64,000 nt of DNA from AWTP1-13 sp050248715 (lineage in GTDB: Bacteria > Pseudomonadota > Alphaproteobacteria > Rhizobiales > Hyphomicrobiaceae): positions 248,001 through 312,000 of the forward strand of contig JBFWRV010000001.1 of NCBI GenBank assembly GCA_050248715.1, in the 5' to 3' direction. The position numbers were made by a program, and so were the translations under genes. Under the pieces are notes generated by a model. The model saw nothing but the letters and a program-made list of their open reading frames with translations. It was not told the origin of the DNA and did no database searches. The number at the start of each line of letters is the position of its first letter. The stretch's first letter is position 1. Of this stretch, positions 10,149 to 19,517 are shown piece after piece.

Positions 10149-11090
10149 ATGATCCTGTTCCTCGGCAAGCGCCTGCTGCAGCTGATTCCGACCCTGTTCA
10201 TCGTGTCGGTGATCATCTTCGGCCTGCAGCAGCTGCTGCCGGGCGATCCGGCGCTGGCGATGGCCGGCGAGGAGCGCGATCCCGCCGTGCTCGAACAGAT
10301 CCGCCGGCAATACAGGCTCGATCAGCCCCTGCACGTCCAGTACCTCTACTGGGTCGGCGGAGTGCTCTCCGGCAATCTGGGCGAGTCGATGCGGCTGAAG
10401 GAACCCGTGCTCACGCTCATCGCGCAGAAGTTTCCCGTCACCCTGCAGCTGGCCCTGATGGCGATCGTCATCTCGCTCACAATCGGCGTGACAGCGGGTG
10501 TGATCTCCGCCGTCAAGAAAAATACGGCCATCGACTACGCCGTCAACGTGGTGGCACTCTGGGGCATCTCGACCCCCAATTTCTGGCTCGGCATCCTGCT
10601 CATCTTCCTGTTCTCCGTGCATCTGGGCTGGCTGCCGGCTTCAGGTTACGTCGGCCCGTTCGAGGATTTCTGGCTGTCGCTGCAGACGACCATCCTGCCG
10701 GCTTTCGTGCTCGGCAACTCGTTCGCCGCCGTCCTGATGCGGCATACGCGGAGCGCCATGCTGCAAGCCATGAGCAGCGACTACGTGCGCACCGCGCGTG
10801 CCAAAGGGCTCGCCGAGCGCGTCGTCGTCCTCAAGCACGCAATGCGCAACGCGCTGACGCCGGTCGTGACGCTTGGCGCCCTCGAGCTCGGGACCTTGCT
10901 CTCGGGCGCCGTGCTGACCGAGCAGGTGTTCTCGATCCCGGGCTTCGGCAAGCTGATCGTGGATAGCGTCTTCAACCGCGACTATGCGGTGGTGCAGGGC
11001 GTCACGCTCGTGACCGCCACGACCTACATCCTCCTGAACCTGCTCGCCGACATCGCCTACGTGCTGATCAATCCTCGGCTTCGGAGCTAG
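10149..11090 (+). CDS. ABC transporter permease, DppB type
   Basis: 313-aa integral membrane permease with the DppB-type N-terminal segment (MILFLGKRLLQLIPTLF) and about six hydrophobic helices. The cytoplasmic EAA loop reads DYVRTARAKGLAERVVVLKH in position (about residues 215-234), which contacts the ATPases. It is separated from the receptor gene by 77 bp and followed after 2 bp by the second permease. Confidence 0.92.
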   Translation: MILFLGKRLLQLIPTLFIVSVIIFGLQQLLPGDPALAMAGEERDPAVLEQIRRQYRLDQPLHVQYLYWVGGVLSGNLGESMRLKEPVLTLIAQKFPVTLQLALMAIVISLTIGVTAGVISAVKKNTAIDYAVNVVALWGISTPNFWLGILLIFLFSVHLGWLPASGYVGPFEDFWLSLQTTILPAFVLGNSFAAVLMRHTRSAMLQAMSSDYVRTARAKGLAERVVVLKHAMRNALTPVVTLGALELGTLLSGAVLTEQVFSIPGFGKLIVDSVFNRDYAVVQGVTLVTATTYILLNLLADIAYVLINPRLRS

Positions 11091-11092
11091 CC

Positions 11093-11968
11093 ATGGCCGT
11101 ATCGGAGGCATTGACCGTCGACCTCGTCCACGAGAGCCCCGGCGCGCGGGCCTGGCGCCGCCTGCTCAAGCGCAAAAGCGCCGTGTTCGGCCTCGTCGTC
11201 ATCGTGCTGTTCGTGCTGATCGCCGTCTTTGCGCCGCTGCTTGCGCCCTACGACCCGGCCCAGCAGAGCTGGACTGCGATCCGCAAGCCGCCCTCGTTTC
11301 AGCATTGGTTCGGCACTGACGAATCGGGGCGCGACCTCTTCTCGCGCGTGATCTTTGGCGCCCGCGCGTCGCTGCTGGCGGGTGTCGTCTCCATCACCAT
11401 CGCGCTGGGGCTCGGCGTGCCCATCGGGCTGCTCGCCGGCTACGGCGGCAAGTGGATCGACGCCGTCATCAGCCGCATCACCGACGCCATGCTGGCGATC
11501 CCGTTCTTGATTCTCGCTATTGCGCTCGCGGCATTCCTCGGTCCTTCGCTGCAGAATGCCATGATCGCCATCGGCCTCACGGCCACGCCCATCTTCGTGC
11601 GCCTGACGCGCGGGCAGGTGATGGCCGTCAAGGTGGAAGACTATGTCGAGGCCGCCCGCGCGGTCGGCAACCCGGGCGCCCGCATCGCCTTCAAGCACAT
11701 CCTCCCCAACATCCTCCCAGCCCTCATCGTGCAGGCCACGATCTCCATCGCCACCGCCATCATAGCCGAGGCCAGCCTGTCATTCCTCGGGCTCGGCCAG
11801 CAGCCGCCGGCGCCCTCTTGGGGCTCGATGCTCAACACGGCGCAACGCTTCCTTACCAACGCGCCGTGGATGGCAGTCTGGCCGGGGCTTGCCATCTTCC
11901 TGGCCGTCCTGTCGTTCAATATTCTGGGCGACGGCCTGCGCGACGCGCTCGACCCGAAGGAGCGTTGA
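11093..11968 (+). CDS. ABC transporter permease, DppC type
   Basis: 291-aa DppC-type permease: a short cytoplasmic N-terminus, the first helix FGLVVIVLFVLIAVFAPLL, the family motif HWFGTDESGRDLFSRV, and the EAA loop DYVEAARAVGNPGARIAFKH at about residues 183-202. It is the last gene of the DUF1028-dpp operon. It runs toward the convergent tctA gene, leaving 120 bp with only a small CCTGCC-CCGGCAGG hairpin and no clear terminator. Confidence 0.92.
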   Translation: MAVSEALTVDLVHESPGARAWRRLLKRKSAVFGLVVIVLFVLIAVFAPLLAPYDPAQQSWTAIRKPPSFQHWFGTDESGRDLFSRVIFGARASLLAGVVSITIALGLGVPIGLLAGYGGKWIDAVISRITDAMLAIPFLILAIALAAFLGPSLQNAMIAIGLTATPIFVRLTRGQVMAVKVEDYVEAARAVGNPGARIAFKHILPNILPALIVQATISIATAIIAEASLSFLGLGQQPPAPSWGSMLNTAQRFLTNAPWMAVWPGLAIFLAVLSFNILGDGLRDALDPKER

Positions 11969-12088
11969 TCGAGGGCGCCTGCCCACCGGCAGGTCGCTTC
12001 CGCGCCGGCAATGGATTCCGTGCTGACGTTCATGGTGTTGCACAACCCTTTGGCGTTCGCCTGCGCGGCGCCCCTCGGCGTATGAGCA

Positions 12089-13600
12089 TCACCCCGATTG
12101 CGGTTGCCGGCGCACCAGGCGGCGAGCGCCCTCGCTGACGACCGGGATCGACCAGAGGATCGAGAAGATCGTAAGCGCCGCCAGAACAGCGGAGACGGGG
12201 CGCGTGAAGAACGGCAGCGGGCTGCCGCCCGAGAGCACGAGGCCACGCGTTAGGTTCTTCTCCAGAAGATCGCCAAGCACGAGCCCCAGAATCAGCGGCG
12301 CCATCGGGAATTTGAGCTGGCGCAGCACGAAGCCGACCAACCCGAAGAACAGCATGACGTAGATGTCGAAAACGCGCGAGGTGATGGCGAAGCTGCCGAC
12401 CACGCACAGCACGAACACCACCGGCATCAGCCGCTCGCGCGGCACCAACAGTATCCACAGCAGCGGCCGCACCAGCGTGAAGCCGAACAGCAGCTTGCTC
12501 ATGTCGGCGATCACCAGCATGGCGACGATCTGATAGAAGAATTCCGGCGTCTCCAGCATCAGGTTGGGGCCGGGATTGAGCCCGTGGATCATCATGGCCG
12601 CCATCAGTACGGCGGCGGGCGCCGAGCCGGGGACAGCAAGCGTCAGCACTGGGATGATGGCTCCCGGCACGCACGCGCTCTCGCCGGTCTCCGCCGACAT
12701 CAGGCCCTCGATCGAGCCCTTGCCGTATTTTTCCTTCTCCTTGCTGACGCGGCGCGCGGCCGCGTAGGACGACCAGGCGGCCGTGTCCTCGCCGAGCCCC
12801 GGCAGGATGCCGATGAAGGTGCCGATAGCACCGGAGCGCAGGATCGTGCGCCAGTACTGCAGCACGTCCGAGATGCGCGGGATGACGGAGTCGATCGTTG
12901 TGGAGACGGCCTTAACGGCGGGGCCGCGCATCGACTGCAGCACTTCGGCAACGCCGAAAGCGCCGACCAGGGCGGGCAGGAGGCCGATGCCGCCCGCAAG
13001 ATCGGTGAAGCCGAAAGCAAAGCGCTGGTAATTGTAGTAGGGCTCCTGGCCGATGGTGGCGATCCACAAGCCCAGGAAGCCGGCTAGGTAGCCCTTGAGA
13101 GCGTCGCCGCCGGCGAGCGTGCCGGCGATGACAATACCGAACAGCGCGATCCAGAAGAACTCGAAACTCTGGAACTTGAGGGCCATCTCGCTCAGCACCG
13201 GCGTCAGCGCCGCCACGCACAGCGTGCCGAACAGGGTGCCGAGCCATGAGCCCGACGTGGAAATGCCCATGGCGCGGCCGGCAAGGCCCTGCCGGGCCAG
13301 AGGGAAGCCGTCGAGCGTCGAGCACGCCGAGGCCGGCGTGCCCGGGATGTTGAGCAGGATGGCGCTGCGGCTGCCGCCGTAGATGGCGCCGACGTAGATG
13401 CAGACCAGCACAAGGATGGCGTGCGTGTGCGGCATCGAGAAGGTGAGCGTCGTCATCAGCGCGACACCCATCGTCGCCGTGAGCCCCGGGAGCGCACCGA
13501 TGACGATGCCGAGAAACGTCGCCCACAGCACGGTCACGATGATGCCCGGGGACATGAAGCCCCAGAACGCGAACCCGAACTGTCCGAGGCTGTCCAGCAT
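12089..13600 (-). CDS. tctA: tripartite tricarboxylate transporter large permease TctA
   Basis: 503-aa TctA-family permease (about 12 hydrophobic helices). Family hallmarks are GALPGLTATMGVALMTTLTF near the N-terminus, IPGTPASACSTLDGFPLARQG, and a second pseudo-repeat GILPGLGEDTAAWSSYAAA with GESACVPGAIIPVLTLAVPG. Together with TctB and TctC it forms a secondary, receptor-dependent importer for carboxylates. It lies 15 bp after tctB. The N-terminal MLDSLGQFGFAF is typical, so the start is well supported. Confidence 0.92.
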   Translation of the reverse strand: MLDSLGQFGFAFWGFMSPGIIVTVLWATFLGIVIGALPGLTATMGVALMTTLTFSMPHTHAILVLVCIYVGAIYGGSRSAILLNIPGTPASACSTLDGFPLARQGLAGRAMGISTSGSWLGTLFGTLCVAALTPVLSEMALKFQSFEFFWIALFGIVIAGTLAGGDALKGYLAGFLGLWIATIGQEPYYNYQRFAFGFTDLAGGIGLLPALVGAFGVAEVLQSMRGPAVKAVSTTIDSVIPRISDVLQYWRTILRSGAIGTFIGILPGLGEDTAAWSSYAAARRVSKEKEKYGKGSIEGLMSAETGESACVPGAIIPVLTLAVPGSAPAAVLMAAMMIHGLNPGPNLMLETPEFFYQIVAMLVIADMSKLLFGFTLVRPLLWILLVPRERLMPVVFVLCVVGSFAITSRVFDIYVMLFFGLVGFVLRQLKFPMAPLILGLVLGDLLEKNLTRGLVLSGGSPLPFFTRPVSAVLAALTIFSILWSIPVVSEGARRLVRRQPQSG

Positions 13601-13615
13601 CCGCGCGTGTTCCGC

Positions 13616-14155
13616 TCAGGGCAGACGGACGTAGAAGATTTTCTCAAACACCAGCGAGACAAGCAGGCCCGTGACGATGCCCTGCAAGAGGGCGGTCGCA
13701 ACTCGCTTGGCGAGCAGTTTCCAGTCCTGCCTGCGCTGCCACTCGAACAGCACGATGAACGCCGCAACGAAGATCGCGGCCGCAGCCCAGAACGGCATGC
13801 GCCCGATCAGGCCGACACAGAACGCCAGGCAGAGCACCGCGGCGAGCGCCAAACGCGTATTGCTCGTGCCCTCAGGCGGCGCCTCGCGGGCCGGACCCGA
13901 GCCGGCGAGCGCGCCGCGACGGATCGACCGGACCGCCAGCCAGCAGCTGAGGATCGCGATGATCGTGCCATAGATACCGGGCACCAATCCCGGGGCCGTA
14001 TAGAGCTCGCCCTTCTGATCGACGAAGGTTGGCATGCGCCAGGCGAGCGTGACGATGGCAGCCCCGAAGACCAGAAACACGGCTGCCGTCCATAAATCCG
14101 TACGCGGAGGCATCGGCTCCTCGTGCGGAAGCAACGTCGGCGCGTCGTCACTCAT
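13616..14155 (-). CDS. tctB: tripartite tricarboxylate transporter small subunit TctB
   Basis: 179-aa small membrane subunit with four hydrophobic helices, as is usual for TctB: one at about residues 22-40 (TDLWTAAVFLVFGAAIV), then LVPGIYGTIIAILSCWLAV, a central LALAAVLCLAFCVGLIG pair and a C-terminal helix before FEKIFYVRLP. It sits between tctC and tctA on the same strand (80 and 15 bp away). TctB subunits are poorly conserved, so the call rests on helix pattern and context. Confidence 0.85.
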   Translation of the reverse strand: MSDDAPTLLPHEEPMPPRTDLWTAAVFLVFGAAIVTLAWRMPTFVDQKGELYTAPGLVPGIYGTIIAILSCWLAVRSIRRGALAGSGPAREAPPEGTSNTRLALAAVLCLAFCVGLIGRMPFWAAAAIFVAAFIVLFEWQRRQDWKLLAKRVATALLQGIVTGLLVSLVFEKIFYVRLP

Positions 14156-14235
14156 CGCACATGGATCCGATGTCTATTGAACGGCAACGGCCGGGTCGAG
14201 TGCCCGGCCGCCGCATGAAGAAGATGTGCCCGCCA

Positions 14236-15243
14236 TCAGAGCCTTGGAATTCCCAATGTATCCGGAGAGACCTTGGCCTTGCCGCCGTCGAAGTAGAGCC
14301 ACGCGGTGTACCGCACCATCTTGAAGGACTCGGTTTCGGCCTCGCTGCCGTGGATCGGCGTGAACAGCGCGCTGCGCTGGGCGGCGTATTTCTTCAACGC
14401 CTCGGAATTCTTCATCTTCTTGTCCCACGCCGCCTCCATCGTCTTGACCACGAGATCGGGCGTGCCCTTGGCGACCCAAATGCCGAAGTAGTTCATGGGC
14501 GCGGGCATAGTCGGCAGCCACTTCGTCACCGGTGCCAGCTCACCGAAGCCCTCGAGCGTGACGGGCTTGTCCGAAAGGATCGCCAGCGGCACCAGACGCT
14601 TGCCCTTGATGAACTCGCTCATCTCGACGAGCAACTGAGCCACCGCCTGGGTCTCGCCCGACACGGCCGACAGCACCGCAGGGTTGCCGCCATCGTAGGT
14701 GACGTGCTTGTACTCGATCTTGCCGGCGGCCTTCACCGACTCCATGAAGTTGTGCCCGGCCGACGACAACCCGGCCGTGGCGATCGGCACGTTGGCGCCG
14801 CCCTTCTTGAGCGCCTCGAGAAGCTGGCCGAAGTCCTTGAAGGGAGCGTTCGGGTTGGCTGCAATCGCCGTCAGGTTGGCGACGGCGAAGAACATGTGCC
14901 AGTCCTTGAGGCCGCTATCGAGCAAGCCGAGCACGCGGTAGGTGCCGACATCGGTGGCGGCACCCGCGGCCCACGTGTAGCCGTCCTTTGGTGCCTCCGC
15001 CGCGTTCTTGGTGCCGATCGAGCCCGAGGCGCCCGGCTGGTTGACGACAATGAATTTCTGCTTGAGCTCGGCCTCGAGCTCACTCGCGACGATGCGCGCC
15101 ATCTGGTCGGTCGAGCCGCCGGCCGCCCACGGGACAATGATGGTGACGGGACGATCGGGCTTCCAGGGGTAGTCCTGCGCCAGCGCCGAGGTTGTCAGGG
15201 CGCCAACTGCACACATCGCAAGCAAGGCAAATACGCGTTTCAT
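14236..15243 (-). CDS. tctC: tripartite tricarboxylate transporter solute-binding protein TctC
   Basis: 335-aa periplasmic receptor of the TctC/Bug family. It opens with a signal peptide MKRVFALLAMCAVGALTTS...ALAQ, then DYPWKPDRPVTIIVPWAAGGSTDQ, which is the family's ligand-binding loop 1, followed by VVNQPGASGSIGTKN. The ATG at 15243 has GGAG upstream and gives the correct signal peptide; the longer frame is not used. First gene of the tctCBA set. Bug receptors bind diverse carboxylates, so citrate-like specificity is only one possibility. Confidence 0.92.
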   Translation of the reverse strand: MKRVFALLAMCAVGALTTSALAQDYPWKPDRPVTIIVPWAAGGSTDQMARIVASELEAELKQKFIVVNQPGASGSIGTKNAAEAPKDGYTWAAGAATDVGTYRVLGLLDSGLKDWHMFFAVANLTAIAANPNAPFKDFGQLLEALKKGGANVPIATAGLSSAGHNFMESVKAAGKIEYKHVTYDGGNPAVLSAVSGETQAVAQLLVEMSEFIKGKRLVPLAILSDKPVTLEGFGELAPVTKWLPTMPAPMNYFGIWVAKGTPDLVVKTMEAAWDKKMKNSEALKKYAAQRSALFTPIHGSEAETESFKMVRYTAWLYFDGGKAKVSPDTLGIPRL

Positions 15244-15361
15244 GAATTTGCTCCGGGTTTCAGATTCGGCAGCGCCGAGCTTCCCCTCGAGGCTAAATGC
15301 TGGCCGAGACACTGTCGGAGCGATAGGCTCCTCGTCAAGGCCGCTGATCCCCTCGCAGAGC

Positions 15362-16111
15362 TCACATCGCCAGGAAACCGCCGTCGACCGGAACCTCGAT
15401 GCCCGTGATGTAGGAGGCTTCGTCCGAGGCCAGGAATAGGTTGGCGTTTGCCACCTCCTCGACGCGGCCCTCCCGACCCATTGGCACGGCCTTCAACATG
15501 CTGGCCCGAATCTTGGGATCGGCAGAGAGCATCGACGTGCGCATCGGCGGCAGCAGCCCCGGATGCACGGAGTTCACGCGGATGCCGTCCTTGGCGAACT
15601 GCACAGCAGCAGCCTTCGACATGGTGCGAACCGCGCCCTTGGCAGCGTTGTAGCCCATGTGCACGAAGTTCTGCCCGGTGATGCCGGAGATGGACGAGGT
15701 GTTGACGATCGCTCCGCACTTGGCCCTCTGCATGTGGGGGATGACGGCACGCATGCCCAGGAACACGCCCTTGGCATTGATGCTCATCTGCCGGTCCCAG
15801 GTCGCAAGGCTGAGCCTGTCGGGATCGCTGCCGCTGACACCGGCGTTGTTGATCAGGATATCGATCTTTCCGTAGGCGGCGAGCGCGGTCGCCACAGCTG
15901 CCTCCCAGTCCTTCTCCTCGGCGACATCGAGACGCTGGAACCGCGCCTCGCCGCGGTTCGACTTGATGGACTCCGCGACCGCGCGGCCCTCCTCCTCCAG
16001 CACGTCGGCAACGATGACCTTGGCGCCCTCGCGCGCGAAGAGGTACGCGGTGGCTGCGCCCATTCCCGATGCGCCGCCCGTGACGATGGCGACCTTGTCC
16101 TGCAAACGCAT
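15362..16111 (-). CDS. SDR family NAD(P)-dependent oxidoreductase
   Basis: 249-aa classical short-chain dehydrogenase. Cofactor motif TGGASGMG (residues 12-19), NNAGVSG, catalytic Ser in NTSSISGITG, and the active-site YNAAK pair are all present; the C-terminus ends EVPVDGGFLAM as usual. The acidic residue in VIVADVLEEEG after beta-2 favours NAD over NADP. The ATG at 16111 has a GGAGG site. It precedes tctC by 118 bp on the same strand and may oxidise or reduce the compound imported by TctABC. Confidence 0.93.
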   Translation of the reverse strand: MRLQDKVAIVTGGASGMGAATAYLFAREGAKVIVADVLEEEGRAVAESIKSNRGEARFQRLDVAEEKDWEAAVATALAAYGKIDILINNAGVSGSDPDRLSLATWDRQMSINAKGVFLGMRAVIPHMQRAKCGAIVNTSSISGITGQNFVHMGYNAAKGAVRTMSKAAAVQFAKDGIRVNSVHPGLLPPMRTSMLSADPKIRASMLKAVPMGREGRVEEVANANLFLASDEASYITGIEVPVDGGFLAM

Positions 16112-16249
16112 GGCATTTCCTCCGTTTTTGTTTGGCACTCTCTGCGCCCTACGGCCGTTCGCCGCGTTTCGACGGTATCCAAGCCGCAATCATAGACGTA
16201 GCCTGGAGGGAAGCCAGCGGATGAAACGGCCAGCAGGGGAGGAACAGCC

Positions 16250-17308
16250 ATGTGCGCAGACCGCAGCCGGCAGCCGATCGTGCATCTCGTCGGCAGCATT
16301 CCTCTGCCCGATACGGAGACCGTTTTCCGAACGGTGTGCGGAGCCTTGGGCCGGCATCTCGTCCGCCTCCCGGACGGCGAGACCGGGATCCGAAAGACCT
16401 GGATCAGATTCCTGCAGGATGTGCTGGCCGAGAACCCGGCAATCGAGTTGGCCGCGGATCTCCCGCCGTTCAGGTTCGTGCAGTGGGACGGCAAGCTGAT
16501 CCGCGAGATCCCACGCCTGCGGCTGAAGCACGGTGCCGAGCCTGACCCTGCAGATTTCAAGACCGGGTACGCCGACATGGCGATCCAGTCCTGGGGCGTG
16601 TTCGAGTGTCTGCAGAGGGAGGGCGTCATTCCGCCCGGCGTCAAATTCCAGGTGAGCCTGCCGACGCCCATTGCCCCGATCTACAACAACATGGTGCCCG
16701 CCGACCGCCCCGGCCTAATCCCGGCCCTGACGCAGCATTTCATCGGCGAGGTCGACAGAATTGCCTCCACGATTCCCAACGACCGCCTCGCGCTGCAATG
16801 GGACGTGTGCCAGGAGGTACTGGCCTGGGAGGGCTACTACGAGAAGGGTCCGGTCGACTTCCGGACCGAGACGATCAGCCTGCTCCAGACCGTCGGCAAC
16901 GCGGTGCCGGCCGACGTCGAGCTCGGATATCACCTCTGCTACGGCAGTCCTGCAGATGAACATCTGGTGCAGCCCAAGGATGCCGGCATAATGGTCGATA
17001 TGACCAACGCCATCATCGCCGGCGTCAACCGGCCGATTCAGTTCTTCCACATGCCGGTGCCCAAGGAGCGCGCGGACGACGCCTACTTCGCGCCGCTCAG
17101 GAGGCTGCATCTGCGTCCGGACACGGCGCTGTATCTCGAGCTGATCCACCACAACGATGCTGCGGGCGACGCGACACGCCTCGCCGCGGCCAGGCGGTAT
17201 GCACGCGTCGACGGCATCAGCACGGAATGCGGCATGGCGCGCGGCGATCCTGCCCGCCTGCCCGCTCTGCTTGCAGCTCATGCGCAGGCTGCAGAGTTGC
17301 CCATCTGA
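16250..17308 (+). CDS. uncharacterised protein, possibly MetE/UroD-like TIM barrel
   Basis: 352-aa soluble protein whose exact role I do not recognise. Features suggesting a methionine-synthase/uroporphyrinogen-decarboxylase-like barrel are the opening VHLVGSIPLPDTE, RLPDGETG, QWDVCQEV near the middle, GYHLCYG, and a late block ending TECGMARGD, which in this superfamily positions Cys/His-type metal ligands. An ATG at 16250 with a GGGGAGG site fixes the start. It diverges from the SDR gene across 138 bp and is followed, 147 bp on, by an M24 peptidase. No signal peptide or membrane segments. Confidence 0.6.
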   Translation: MCADRSRQPIVHLVGSIPLPDTETVFRTVCGALGRHLVRLPDGETGIRKTWIRFLQDVLAENPAIELAADLPPFRFVQWDGKLIREIPRLRLKHGAEPDPADFKTGYADMAIQSWGVFECLQREGVIPPGVKFQVSLPTPIAPIYNNMVPADRPGLIPALTQHFIGEVDRIASTIPNDRLALQWDVCQEVLAWEGYYEKGPVDFRTETISLLQTVGNAVPADVELGYHLCYGSPADEHLVQPKDAGIMVDMTNAIIAGVNRPIQFFHMPVPKERADDAYFAPLRRLHLRPDTALYLELIHHNDAAGDATRLAAARRYARVDGISTECGMARGDPARLPALLAAHAQAAELPI

Positions 17309-17455
17309 GGAGACGCCATCTCACGCTTCCGGGGAGGCGGGCGGACGGCTATCATCGCGCTGCCAGGGGAAGCCCTCTTGGCCACCTTTGGAGGAAGTAT
17401 CGCATGTCGAGGCAAGGGCTCTTGATCCCTTGTCCCGATGCAAGGAGCGAAACCG

Positions 17456-18628
17456 ATGCTCGACACCAAGCCAGCCCCAACGATTCCGTTCGATACCAAG
17501 CTGCTCGACAGGCTGATGGAGGAGGCCGGAGTCGACGTTCTGCTCGCTACCTCCAAGCATAATGTCCAGTATCTGCTCGGCGGCCATCGTTCCATCTTCT
17601 TCGACTACATGGACGCTATGGGCGTGAGCCGCTACCTACCGGTTCTCGTGTATGCGAAGGGTGCGCCTGACAAGGCAGCCTTCATCGGCCACCGGCTCGA
17701 GAGCCATCAGACCGAGGTGAACCCGTTCTGGACGCCCGAAACGCAAACCAAGAGCGCCGGCTCCCTCGATGCCATCAAGAACACGGTCGACTACATCCGC
17801 AAGTCGGGCGTGAAGGCAAAGCGGATCGGCATCGAGATGCCATTCATCCCAGCCGACGCGGCCGCCGCCCTGCGCGCAGCGCTACCCGAGGCCGAGATCA
17901 AGGACGCCCTGTTTACGCTGGAGCGTCTGCGCGCGAGGAAGAGCCCGCACGAGCTTGGCCTGCTGCGCAAGGCCTCTGAGCTGGTCATCGACGCTATGAC
18001 GGCGACGATCGCCAAGACCGGCCCCGGAATGACCAAGCAGGAGCTGTTCGACACGCTGCGCCGCGAGGAGGTCAACCGTGGCCTCACGTTCGAGTATTGC
18101 CTGCTCACCACCGGCACCAGCCTCAACCGCGCGCCATCCGACTACAAGCTCGCCAAAGGCGACATCCTGTCGCTCGACTCGGGTGCGAACTACCACGGCT
18201 ACATCGGCGATCTCTGCCGCATGGCGATCCTCGGCGAGCCTGACGCGGAGCTGGAGGACCTGCTGGGTGAGATCGAGATGATCCAGCGCGCGGCGTTCAA
18301 GACCATCAAGGCCGGCGCACCGGCTTCAGTGATCTACGGCGTGGGCGACCCGCTGGTGGCAAAATCGAAGAATGCCGAGCACATGCACTTCCTGGCCCAC
18401 GGCATGGGTCTCGTCAGCCATGAGGCGCCCCGGCTGACAGCCAGGATGGGCTATGACGCCTATGATGCTTCGCGCCCGCTCGAGGCCGGCATGGTGATCT
18501 CGGTGGAGACGACGCTGCAGCATCCGCGCCGCGGCTTCATCAAGCTCGAGGACACGGTGGCCGTCACCGACACGGGCTATGAAATCTACGGCGAGGGCGC
18601 GCGCGGCTGGAACCGGGCCGGGCGCTGA
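17456..18628 (+). CDS. M24 family metallopeptidase (Xaa-Pro peptidase-like)
   Basis: 390-aa pita-bread metallopeptidase. The five metal ligands are readable: two Asp in LSLDSGANYHGYIGDLCR, His in LAHGMGL, Glu in VISVETT and Glu in KLEDTV. A second active-site His is in VSHEAPR. The N-terminal creatinase-like domain covers about residues 1-160. The start at 17456 is chosen for its AAGGAG site; an ATG at 17438 has none. Likely an aminopeptidase P or a creatinase/ectoine-hydrolase-like member. It stands alone between divergent units. Confidence 0.88.
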   Translation: MLDTKPAPTIPFDTKLLDRLMEEAGVDVLLATSKHNVQYLLGGHRSIFFDYMDAMGVSRYLPVLVYAKGAPDKAAFIGHRLESHQTEVNPFWTPETQTKSAGSLDAIKNTVDYIRKSGVKAKRIGIEMPFIPADAAAALRAALPEAEIKDALFTLERLRARKSPHELGLLRKASELVIDAMTATIAKTGPGMTKQELFDTLRREEVNRGLTFEYCLLTTGTSLNRAPSDYKLAKGDILSLDSGANYHGYIGDLCRMAILGEPDAELEDLLGEIEMIQRAAFKTIKAGAPASVIYGVGDPLVAKSKNAEHMHFLAHGMGLVSHEAPRLTARMGYDAYDASRPLEAGMVISVETTLQHPRRGFIKLEDTVAVTDTGYEIYGEGARGWNRAGR

Positions 18629-18761
18629 GCTTCGCTCATAAGGCGCTCCAGCCTCCCGCGGAGGTCTTCGCCGACCCCGCGGTGAGCCCGCCGAAGCGCG
18701 CTTGTGGATCACTATCAGAGCCATAGGCCGCCCTTTGACGGGCTCAGGGTGGGCGGCCGAT
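18629..18761. repeat. convergent gap with palindrome after trcR
   Basis: The interval between the M24 gene and trcR contains a palindrome with arms GGCCGCCC (18726-18733) and GGGCGGCC (18751-18758) around CTTTGACGGGCTCAGGGT. It lies directly after the trcR stop and could act as an intrinsic stop structure for that gene, though there is no T-run. A related GGTGAGCCCGCCGAAG piece lies at about 18680. Confidence 0.55.
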
Positions 18762-19517
18762 CTATTCGTCCTCCGTCTTAGTGCCGGTGCCGCTGCCCAT
18801 CTCGCGCAGCCGGGCGAAGACGCGGGCCTCCTCCTCGGCCGCGGTCTCGGCGGGTGTCTCCTCCGCTGCTTGCGGCGCGATAATCTCGACCTCGGGCTGC
18901 GGACCCATACCGGGGATGGTTTGCGCCGTCGGCAGAAGCGTGCCGGCCTTCTCCAGCGGTTTGCCGGAGTCCTTGCGCTCGCGCTCGACGCGCCGTGCGG
19001 CCTTCTTCACCTCGTTGTCGAGGTCGATCTGCGAGCACAGGCCGAGCGTCACGGGGTCCTGCGGCTGCAGATTCGGGGAGTTCCAGTGCGTGCGTTCGCG
19101 GATGGCGGCAATTGTCGGCTTGGTCGTGCCGACGAGGCGCATGATCTGGCTATCCTTGAGCTCGGGGTGGCTGCGCATGAGCCACAAAACGGCGTTCGGA
19201 CGATCCTGCCGGCGCGAGACCGGGGTGTAGCGCGGACCTTTCTTGCTTTTGACCTCGGGCACCTCGATCTTGGATGCGGCGAGCCTGAGCACGTAGCCGT
19301 GGTCCTCCTCGCCGCGCGCGATCTCCTCCCGCGTCAGCTGGCCTGTCGAGATCGGGTCCATGCCCTTGATGCCCTGCGCCACGTCGCCGTCGGCGATGCC
19401 TTTGACCTCCAGGACGTGCAGACTGCACAGTTCCGCGATCTGTTCGAAGGAGAGGGAGGTGTTTTCAACCAGCCACACGGCCGTGGCCTTGGGCATCAGA
19501 AGCTTGCGATCACTCAT
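18762..19517 (-). CDS. trcR: cell cycle transcriptional regulator TrcR (DUF1013)
   Basis: 251-aa DUF1013 protein, a family confined largely to Alphaproteobacteria and annotated as cell-cycle transcriptional regulator TrcR. It starts MSDRKLLMPKATAVWLVEN and includes FEQIAELCSLHVLEVKGIADG, a helix-turn-helix-like part, and QGIKGMDPISTGQLTREEI, all characteristic in content and order. The acidic, Glu/Ala-rich C-terminus is variable in the family. It is monocistronic, with a long upstream gap. Its presence is one of the best taxonomic markers in the window. Confidence 0.92.
   Translation of the reverse strand: MSDRKLLMPKATAVWLVENTSLSFEQIAELCSLHVLEVKGIADGDVAQGIKGMDPISTGQLTREEIARGEEDHGYVLRLAASKIEVPEVKSKKGPRYTPVSRRQDRPNAVLWLMRSHPELKDSQIMRLVGTTKPTIAAIRERTHWNSPNLQPQDPVTLGLCSQIDLDNEVKKAARRVERERKDSGKPLEKAGTLLPTAQTIPGMGPQPEVEIIAPQAAEETPAETAAEEEARVFARLREMGSGTGTKTEDE

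Noticed and set aside
17404..17562. Short ORF with a GGAGG site overlapping the start of the M24 gene
   Set aside because: It runs into the M24 gene in another frame, has no family feature, and the M24 start has its own AAGGAG site. A leader peptide remains possible but unsupported.
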